Source: Burkholderiales bacterium (GTDB lineage Bacteria > Pseudomonadota > Gammaproteobacteria > Burkholderiales > Burkholderiaceae_C). Taken from it: 49,472 nt of DNA. Under the pieces are notes generated by a model. It did not search any database and was not told the DNA's origin. It worked only from the letters and a program-made list of their open reading frames with translations. Positions 43,924 to 49,472 of this stretch are shown here, one piece after another (position 1 is the first letter of the stretch; every line of letters begins with the position of its first letter). The translations under genes were made by a program, and so were the position numbers. Location: assembly GCA_947451035.1 (NCBI GenBank), contig CANFXR010000009.1, positions 1 through 49,472 of the forward strand, given 5' to 3'.

Positions 43924-45390
43924 TCAGCGCGGCACGACGAAGGTCGATTTCTCCTGCACCCGCGCGGGCTCGTCGCCGTCATCGAGCCGCTCGATGGAGA
44001 ACACCACCCGGTGAGCCCCGACGCCCAGACGGCTGGCCGCCTCGGGCCCGATCTGCACGCTGAGCGGCAGCCAGCGCGCCTCGGCGGGACCGACTTCGAA
44101 GTGAGGCCGGCTGGCCACCGTGGCGCCGTCCAGACCCTGCACCGTGACCCGATAACGCTGCACCGATTCTGTGGCGTTCATCACCTGCAGCCGGTACACG
44201 TTTTCGATCATTCCCTCACCGACGATCCGTGCGAGGGCGCCCCGGTCACGCACCACATCCACGCGGAACGGGCTGCGCAGCGACAAGCTGGTGACGAAGG
44301 CCGCACAGATCAGCAGCAGCACGGTGGAGTAGATCAGCACGCGCGGACGCAGCACGCGCTTCAGGGTCTGCCGCGGGTCGAGCCGCTGCGTCAGGCCGTT
44401 TTGCGTGGCGAAGCGGATCAGCCCCTTGGGGTAGCTCATCTTGTCCATGACCTCGTCGCACACATCGACGCACGCGGCGCAACCGATGCACGCGTACTGC
44501 AAGCCCTCGCGGATGTCGATGCCGGTCGGGCAGACCTGCACGCACAGCGTGCAATCAACGCAGTCGCCCTTGCCCAGGGCGCGCGGGTCGGCGCTGCGCG
44601 CACGCGAACCGCGGGGCTCGCCGCGCTCGGGGTCGTAGCTGACGATCATCGTGTCGTGGTCGAACATGGCGCTCTGGAAGCGCGCGTACGGACACATGTG
44701 CAGGCACACCTGCTCGCGCAGCCAGCCCGCATTGCCGTAGGTCGCCAGGCCGTAGAACAGCACCCAGAACCACTCCCACGGCCCGAAACCCCAGGTGAAG
44801 GACTCGGCCCACAGTTGATGGATCGGCGTGAAGTAGCCCACGAAGGTGAAGCCGGTGTACACGCCGATGGCCAGCCACACCGCGTGCTTGGCGCTCTTGC
44901 GCCAGACCCGGTCGACGCTGCGCGGGGCGGCGTCGCGCTTCATGCGCGCGCTGCGGTCGCCTTCGATGCGGCGCTCGACCCACAGGAAGATCTCGGTGTA
45001 GACGGTTTGCGGGCAGGCAAAGCCGCACCACAGCCGCCCGGCCACCGCTGTGAACAAGAACAGCGAGTAAGCGCAGATGACCAGCAACGCCGTCAGGTAG
45101 ATGAAGTCCTGCGGGTGCAGGACCAGGCCGAAGATGTAGAAGCGGCGCGCGCCCAGGTCAAACAGGACCGCGGGCCGGCCGTTCCACACCAGCCAGGGCG
45201 TGCCGTAGAACACCAGTTGCGTGATCCACACCATCGCCCAGCGCCAGCGGGCGAACAAGCCGCTCACCGAGCGCGGGTAGATCTGCTGGCGCTTCTCGTA
45301 CATCCAGACGGTCTCGCCCTCGGTGCCGGCGGCTGCCGGCACGGGAACGATCGGGATGACCGGCGGTGTCGCCGGTCGCACGGGATCCAT
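43924..45390 (-). CDS. ccoG: cbb3 oxidase accessory protein CcoG (Cu(II) reductase, ferredoxin-like)
   Basis: Membrane protein with two [4Fe-4S] sites, needed for copper delivery to cbb3 oxidase. The 488-residue protein has several N-terminal helices with LWCGFACPQTVYTEIFLWVER and REQVCLHMCPYARFQSAMFD, then a ferredoxin segment CVDCTLCVQVCP and CIGCAACVDVCD, a final helix and a C-terminal Ig-like domain. ATG 45390 is favoured (MDPVRPATPP). It is 14 bases downstream of the ccoP stop, in the same operon as ccoNOQP. Confidence 0.95.
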   Translation of the reverse strand: MDPVRPATPPVIPIVPVPAAAGTEGETVWMYEKRQQIYPRSVSGLFARWRWAMVWITQLVFYGTPWLVWNGRPAVLFDLGARRFYIFGLVLHPQDFIYLTALLVICAYSLFLFTAVAGRLWCGFACPQTVYTEIFLWVERRIEGDRSARMKRDAAPRSVDRVWRKSAKHAVWLAIGVYTGFTFVGYFTPIHQLWAESFTWGFGPWEWFWVLFYGLATYGNAGWLREQVCLHMCPYARFQSAMFDHDTMIVSYDPERGEPRGSRARSADPRALGKGDCVDCTLCVQVCPTGIDIREGLQYACIGCAACVDVCDEVMDKMSYPKGLIRFATQNGLTQRLDPRQTLKRVLRPRVLIYSTVLLLICAAFVTSLSLRSPFRVDVVRDRGALARIVGEGMIENVYRLQVMNATESVQRYRVTVQGLDGATVASRPHFEVGPAEARWLPLSVQIGPEAASRLGVGAHRVVFSIERLDDGDEPARVQEKSTFVVPR

Positions 45391-45404
45391 GGACGTGCGC
45401 GGTG

Positions 45405-46325
45405 TCAGGGCGCGGCCGCGGCCGTGGTGGTGCTGCGCGACAGGCTCATCACATAGGCGGCCAGCACATGGATCTGCTCGGGCATCAAGCGCTGACCGTG
45501 CGCGGGCATGACGTTGGTCTTGCCGTTGTTGACCATGGCGGCGATGGCCTGTTCGCCAAAGCCGTGCAGCCAGATCTTGTCGGTCAGGTTGGGCGCACCG
45601 ATCACCTGGTTGCCCTTGCCGTCGGCGCCGTGGCAGGCGGCGCACACCGCGAACTTGGGCTTGCCGGCCACGGCTGCAGCGGCATCGTGCGCGCTGCCCG
45701 ACAGGCTCAGCACGTACTGCGCGACGTTGTGCACGTCGGTGGCGTCACCGACCGCAGCAACCATCGGCGGCATCATGCCGATGCGCCCTTCGGTGATCGT
45801 CTTGATGATCGTCGCGTGGTCACCGCCGTGCAGCCAGTCGTTGTCGGTCAGGTTGGGGAAGCCCTTGCTGCCGCGTGCGTCCGAGCCGTGACAGGCCGCG
45901 CAGTTGTTGACGAACAGACGCTCGCCGATGCCCATGGCCGCCGGGTCGCTCATCAGCGTTTCGGCCGAGGCCTGCGCATAGCGGGCATACACCGGTGCCA
46001 TCGCGGCGCGCGCGGCCGCCTGCTCGGCCTGGTGCTGACCCGTGCTCGACCAGCCGAAGGTTCCGACGCGGCTGCCCGCGCCCGGATAGAGCACCAGATA
46101 GCCCAGGCTGAACACCACCGTCAGGATGAACAGCCACATCCACCAGCGCGGCAGCGGGTTGTTGAGTTCACGCAGGTCGCCGTCCCACACGTGTCCCGTG
46201 GAGTTGTCACCCGACATCACCTTGCGACGCGAGGCCACCGCCAGCAGCAGCAAACACGCCAGCATCGACACGACCGATGCGACGGCCACGAAAACCGACC
46301 AGCCATTCGAGAAGAAGTCGCTCAT
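45405..46325 (-). CDS. ccoP: cbb3 cytochrome oxidase subunit III (dihaem c)
   Basis: Electron-accepting subunit of the high-affinity oxidase. The 306-residue protein has an N-terminal helix, HVWDGDLRELNNPLPRWW (CcoP hallmark), a second helix, then two cytochrome c domains with CAACH sites (NNCAACHGSD and AVCAACHGAD) and axial Met in GMMPPM and NVMPAHG. Its start overlaps the ccoQ stop by four bases. The Ala-rich C-terminal end is normal. Confidence 0.97.
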   Translation of the reverse strand: MSDFFSNGWSVFVAVASVVSMLACLLLLAVASRRKVMSGDNSTGHVWDGDLRELNNPLPRWWMWLFILTVVFSLGYLVLYPGAGSRVGTFGWSSTGQHQAEQAAARAAMAPVYARYAQASAETLMSDPAAMGIGERLFVNNCAACHGSDARGSKGFPNLTDNDWLHGGDHATIIKTITEGRIGMMPPMVAAVGDATDVHNVAQYVLSLSGSAHDAAAAVAGKPKFAVCAACHGADGKGNQVIGAPNLTDKIWLHGFGEQAIAAMVNNGKTNVMPAHGQRLMPEQIHVLAAYVMSLSRSTTTAAAAP

Positions 46326-46474
46326 TTCATGCTCCGGTCATCGTCAAGAAAGGGCAGTCGGGCGGCCTCGTCGAAGTCAGCGCGATTGCTGCGCGACCAG
46401 GCCCAGCACACGATGCCGATGAAGGCCGCAAAAGACAGCACCGTCACCGCGGTGCGCAAGGTGTTCACGTCCAT
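46322..46474 (-). CDS. ccoQ: cbb3 oxidase subunit IV
   Basis: A 50-residue single-helix protein (DVNTLRTAVTVLSFAAFIG then IVCWAWSRSNRADFDEAARL) stabilising the oxidase. ATG 46474 is chosen because translation upstream is not conserved. Its stop overlaps the ccoP start (ATGA). It lies 10 bases after ccoO. Confidence 0.93.
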   Translation of the reverse strand: MDVNTLRTAVTVLSFAAFIGIVCWAWSRSNRADFDEAARLPFLDDDRSMK

Positions 46475-46484
46475 GACGGCGCCC

Positions 46485-47117
46485 TCACTTGACCGAGGTG
46501 CCAAGCACCTGCAGGTAGGCGATCAGCGCGTCGAGTTCGGTGCGGCCCTTGACCGCCTGGCTCGACTGCGCGATCTCGTCGTCGCTGTAGGGCACACCGA
46601 CCGTGCGCAAGGCACGCAGGTGGCTCGGCAGCGACTCGGCGTCGACGGACGTGCGCGCCAGCCACGGGTAGGCGGGCATGTTCGACTCGGGCACCAGATC
46701 GCGCGGATTGGTCAGGTGCACGCGATGCCACTCGTCGCTGTACTTGCCGCCCACGCGGTGCAGGTCCGGTCCGGTGCGCTTGCTGCCCCACTGGAACGGG
46801 TGGTCGTAGACGAACTCGCCGGCCACCGAGAAGTGGCCGTAGCGCAAGGTCTCGGCGTACAGCGGCCGGATCATCTGCGAGTGGCAGTTGTAGCAACCCT
46901 CACGGGTGTAGATGTCGCGCCCGGCGAGCTGCAGCGCGGTGTAGGGCTTGAGGCCTTCGACCGGCTGCGTGGTCGAGCGCTGGAAGAACAGCGGCACGAT
47001 CTCGACGATGCCGCCCACCGCCACCACCAGCAGGATCAGCACGATCATCAGCAGGTTGCTGGTCTCGATGCGCTCGTGCCCGGAGGCCGGAGCGTGTTTG
47101 TTTGTTTTGGCGTTCAT
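46485..47117 (-). CDS. ccoO: cbb3 cytochrome oxidase subunit II (monohaem c)
   Basis: A 210-residue membrane-anchored cytochrome c: N-terminal helix [24 protein letters not shown], haem site [28 protein letters not shown] and the axial Met in NMPAYPW. It passes electrons from CcoP to CcoN. ATG 47117, 13 bases after ccoN, is the family start. Confidence 0.96.
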   Translation of the reverse strand: MNAKTNKHAPASGHERIETSNLLMIVLILLVVAVGGIVEIVPLFFQRSTTQPVEGLKPYTALQLAGRDIYTREGCYNCHSQMIRPLYAETLRYGHFSVAGEFVYDHPFQWGSKRTGPDLHRVGGKYSDEWHRVHLTNPRDLVPESNMPAYPWLARTSVDAESLPSHLRALRTVGVPYSDDEIAQSSQAVKGRTELDALIAYLQVLGTSVK

Positions 47118-47130
47118 GAGAGTCCTTTGC

Positions 47131-48570
47131 TCAGGCCGTGGCCAGCACCGTCGGCACGGGTACCGCGGTGGCCTTGCCACGCGACACGGTCATCACCACG
47201 TTCCAGGCCATGATCAGCATGCCGCCGAGGTAAAGCACCCCGCCGGCCAGGCGCACCACGTAGAACGGATAGGTCGCCTTGACGCTCTCGACGAAGCTGT
47301 AGACCAGCGTGCCATCGGGGTTGACCGCGCGCCACATCAGGCCTTGCATCACCCCGGCGATCCACATCGCGGCGATGTACAGCACCACGCCGATGGTGGC
47401 GATCCAGAAGTGCAGCTCGATGGCGCGCACGCTGTGCATCTGGGTACGGCCGAACATGCGCGGGATCAGGTAGTACAGCGAGCCCATCGAGATGAAGCCG
47501 ACCCAGCCGAGCGCACCGCTGTGCACGTGGCCGATGGTCCAGTCGGTGTAGTGGCTCAGCGCGTTGACGGTCTTGATGGCCATCATCGGACCCTCGAAGG
47601 TGCTCATGCCGTAGAACGACAGCGCCACGATCAGGAACTTCAGGATCGGGTCGTCACGCAACTTGTGCCAGGCACCGCTGAGCGTCATGACGCCGTTGAT
47701 CATGCCGCCCCAGCTGGGTGCCAGCAGGATCAGCGAGAACAGCATGCCGATCGACTGCGCCCAGTCGGGCAGCGCGGTGTAGTGCAGGTGGTGGGGACCC
47801 GCCCACATGTAGGTGAAGATCAGCGCCCAGAAGTGCACGATCGACAGCCGGTAGCTGTAGACCGGCCGCTCGGCCTGCTTGGGGATGTAGTAGTACATCA
47901 TTCCGAGGAAGCCCGCGGTCAGGAAGAAGCCCACCGCGTTGTGGCCGTACCACCACTGGACCATGGCGTCTTGCACGCCGGCATAAGCCGAGTAGCTCTT
48001 CATGAAGCCGGCCGGAACCGCGGCGCTGTTGACCACGTGCAGCAAGGCCACCGCCAGGATGAACGCGCCGAAGAACCAGTTCGCCACGTAGATGTGGCGC
48101 ACCTTGCGCCGGCCCAGCGTGCCGAAGAAGACGATCGCGTAGGACACCCACACCAGCGTGATCAGGATGTCGATCGGCCACTCGAGTTCGGCGTACTCCT
48201 TGCCCTGGGTGTAGCCCAGCGGCAGCGAGATGGCCGCAGCGACGATCACCGCCTGCCAGCCCCAGAACACGAAGCGCGCCAGCAGCGGCGCGAACAGCGG
48301 CGTCTGGCAGGTGCGCTGGACCACGTGGAACGAGGTCGCCATCAGGGCGCAGCCGCCGAACGCGAAGATGACCGCGTTGGTGTGCAGCGGTCGCAAGCGC
48401 CCGAAGCTGATCCACGGGATGCCGAAGTTCAGCTCGGGCCAGGCCAACTGGGCGGCGATGATCACCCCGACCAGCATGCCCACCACGCCCCACAGCACTG
48501 CGGCCAGTGCGAAGCCTCGCACGGGACCATCGTCATAGACCGGCACGGCCGGCGATTGACCAACACTCAT
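47131..48570 (-). CDS. ccoN: cbb3 cytochrome oxidase catalytic subunit I
   Basis: Haem b/b3-CuB subunit reducing O2 with high affinity under low oxygen. The 479-residue protein has twelve helices, [15 protein letters not shown] (low-spin haem His), [11 protein letters not shown] (CuB His and cross-linked Tyr region), [12 protein letters not shown] (CuB His pair) and [17 protein letters not shown] with the haem-ligand His residues. AGGAG six bases before ATG 48570 is a good ribosome site. An FNR box with fitting -10 lies upstream inside the ccoS end. Confidence 0.98.
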   Translation of the reverse strand: MSVGQSPAVPVYDDGPVRGFALAAVLWGVVGMLVGVIIAAQLAWPELNFGIPWISFGRLRPLHTNAVIFAFGGCALMATSFHVVQRTCQTPLFAPLLARFVFWGWQAVIVAAAISLPLGYTQGKEYAELEWPIDILITLVWVSYAIVFFGTLGRRKVRHIYVANWFFGAFILAVALLHVVNSAAVPAGFMKSYSAYAGVQDAMVQWWYGHNAVGFFLTAGFLGMMYYYIPKQAERPVYSYRLSIVHFWALIFTYMWAGPHHLHYTALPDWAQSIGMLFSLILLAPSWGGMINGVMTLSGAWHKLRDDPILKFLIVALSFYGMSTFEGPMMAIKTVNALSHYTDWTIGHVHSGALGWVGFISMGSLYYLIPRMFGRTQMHSVRAIELHFWIATIGVVLYIAAMWIAGVMQGLMWRAVNPDGTLVYSFVESVKATYPFYVVRLAGGVLYLGGMLIMAWNVVMTVSRGKATAVPVPTVLATA

Positions 48571-48600
48571 GGGGCACTCCTGTTGTTGTCGTTGTCAGAT

Positions 48601-48649
48601 CCTCAGGATTCTTCGCGGGTGGGGTCGCCTGCGACTTGATGCGCATCAA
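48601..48649 (-). promoter_or_regulatory. FNR-type class II promoter for ccoN
   Basis: TTGATGCGCATCAA at 48636-48649 is a perfect FNR box. AAGAAT at 48608-48613 is a -10 element (4/6) at the right distance for a start at 48601 with the box centred at -41.5, leaving a 31-base leader. The whole promoter lies in the last codons and stop of ccoS. Confidence 0.8.
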
Positions 48650-48794
48650 GCGGACGATCGCCGGCTTCCAGTATTTGCGCCGCGACACCCTCCAGGTCAT
48701 CGAACTGCCCGCCGTGCAGCGCCCAGGCGAACACGCCGAGGATGCCGAGCATGGCGAACACCGACAGCGGCACCAGAAGGTAGAGGATGTCCAT
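48603..48794 (-). CDS. ccoS: cbb3 oxidase maturation protein CcoS
   Basis: A 63-residue single-helix protein (LYLLVPLSVFAMLGILGVFAW then HGGQFDDLEG, the CcoS signature) required for cofactor insertion into cbb3 oxidase. It follows ccoI with a 10-base gap. Its 3' end doubles as the ccoN promoter. Confidence 0.95.
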   Translation of the reverse strand: MDILYLLVPLSVFAMLGILGVFAWALHGGQFDDLEGVAAQILEAGDRPLDAHQVAGDPTREES

Positions 48795-48804
48795 CGAGGC
48801 CCTC

Positions 48805-49472
48805 TCAGCGGCGCAGCCGCAGCGCGTTGCACACGACGAACAGCGAACTGAGCGCCATGCCCAGGCCGGCGATCCACGGCGGCAGCCAACCGGCCAGCGC
48901 CATCGGCACGCAGGTCGCGTTGTAAGCGGCCGCCCAGGCGATGTTCTGGCGGATCACCCGCACGCAGCGCCGCGACAGCCGGCGCAACTCGACCACGTCG
49001 CCCAGCCGGTCGGCGAGCAGCACGGCATCGGCGTGGCTGCGCGCGAGCAACGCGCCCGAGCCCATCGCCAGCGACAGATCGGCCTGCGCCAGCACGGGCG
49101 CGTCGTTGATGCCGTCACCCAGCATGGCGACCGTTTCGCCGGCGGCCTGAGCGGCGCGCACGGCCGCCAGCTTGGCCTCGGGGCTGGCGCCACCGATGGC
49201 GCCGGCCAGGCCCAGCCGCTTCGCCATGCGCTCCACGCGCGCCGGCGCGTCGCCCGACAGCAAGGTCACGCGCAAGCCCGCGGCCTGCAGCGCCGCCAGC
49301 GCCTGCGGCACATCGGCGCGCAGCGCCTCGTCGAAGTTCAATCGCAGCAAAGGATCGCCCACCGGGCCGAACCAGCTGGCCGGACCGGCGGCTTCGTCGT
49401 GGCCGGCGGCGTCGGCAGCACCCAACCAGGCCGCGCTGCCCAGCCGCCAGCAGCGCCCCTGCGCATCCAGCG
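48805..49472 (-). CDS. ccoI: Copper P-type ATPase CcoI, N-terminal part outside window
   Basis: C-terminal ~220 residues of a P1B copper-translocating ATPase that supplies copper for CuB. The frame is open to the window edge. Visible: the P-domain LRVTLLSGDAPARVERMAKRL, the hinge MLGDGINDAPVLAQADLSLAMG, and the last two helices with ENIAWAAAYN-like RQNIAWAAAYN and GLGMALSSLFVVCNALRLRR, whose Met-Ser-Ser is the copper motif of P1B-1 pumps. The catalytic DKTGT is upstream of the window. Position next to ccoS supports the CcoI assignment over generic CopA. Confidence 0.93.
   Translation of the reverse strand, partial: LDAQGRCWRLGSAAWLGAADAAGHDEAAGPASWFGPVGDPLLRLNFDEALRADVPQALAALQAAGLRVTLLSGDAPARVERMAKRLGLAGAIGGASPEAKLAAVRAAQAAGETVAMLGDGINDAPVLAQADLSLAMGSGALLARSHADAVLLADRLGDVVELRRLSRRCVRVIRQNIAWAAAYNATCVPMALAGWLPPWIAGLGMALSSLFVVCNALRLRR

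Overview
The window is GC-rich, densely coding bacterial chromosome. Its gene content points to a betaproteobacterium of the order Burkholderiales, probably the Leptothrix/Rubrivivax/Ideonella side. The pointers are the rpe-gph pair, a bioA-bioF-bioD operon, an mnmG-rsmG-parA-parB region with parS sites, a type-2 ArgC, a PEP-CTERM-type surface protein and a cbb3 oxidase cluster of the ccoI-S-N-O-Q-P-G layout. The genus is an inference; no rRNA or other marker is present. I see no tRNA, rRNA, CRISPR array or intact insertion sequence.

Layout. 1-1221: rpe (5' cut) and gph. 1306-4158: a soluble hybrid histidine kinase with two near-identical PAS repeats, and a small four-cysteine protein. 4184-9143: ribA with a degenerate RibB-like N-terminus, a one-polypeptide esterase/Baeyer-Villiger monooxygenase fusion directly upstream of it, and two tandem peroxiredoxin genes duplicated with their leaders. 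9255-14000: bioA-bioF-bioD, a GNAT protein and an NAD(P)H-dependent FMN reductase. 14071-20343: the chromosome segregation and tRNA-modification block mnmG-rsmG-parA-(hydrolase)-parB, interrupted by argC on the opposite strand; two near-perfect parS sites lie inside mnmG. 20342-23694: a YkgJ-type protein, an ElaA-like acetyltransferase, a glutaredoxin-like protein, the polyamine-binding protein PotF, and a downstream duplicated remnant of the potF 3' end. 23736-25838: a large repetitive surface protein with a VPLPP C-terminal sorting tail. 26114-28866: a DUF427 gene and a WYL regulator divergent from an unrecognised gene, with two identical palindromes between them. 28941-35404: a complete OMF-MFP-RND efflux operon plus a PAP2 membrane protein. 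35414-37439: a LON-domain protein and a methyltransferase.

37641-49472 is a microaerobic respiration block. Reading on the minus strand it runs ccoI (cut) - ccoS - ccoN - ccoO - ccoQ - ccoP - ccoG - fixH-like - small membrane gene - hemN - TauE/SafE-like gene - response regulator - hybrid kinase, meeting a convergent Crp/Fnr-family regulator. Two perfect FNR boxes (TTGAT-N4-ATCAA) lie upstream of ccoN and hemN. The regulator keeps the FNR-type recognition helix but lacks the cysteines that hold the oxygen-sensing cluster.

Most promising for new biology: the esterase/monooxygenase fusion coupled to ribA, and the WYL regulator/palindrome/unknown-gene divergon, whose partner has a motif resembling degenerate phage-type HNH domains. 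Also notable are the FNR-box geometry at hemN, which predicts a leaderless mRNA, and the potF fragment next to the surface protein gene.
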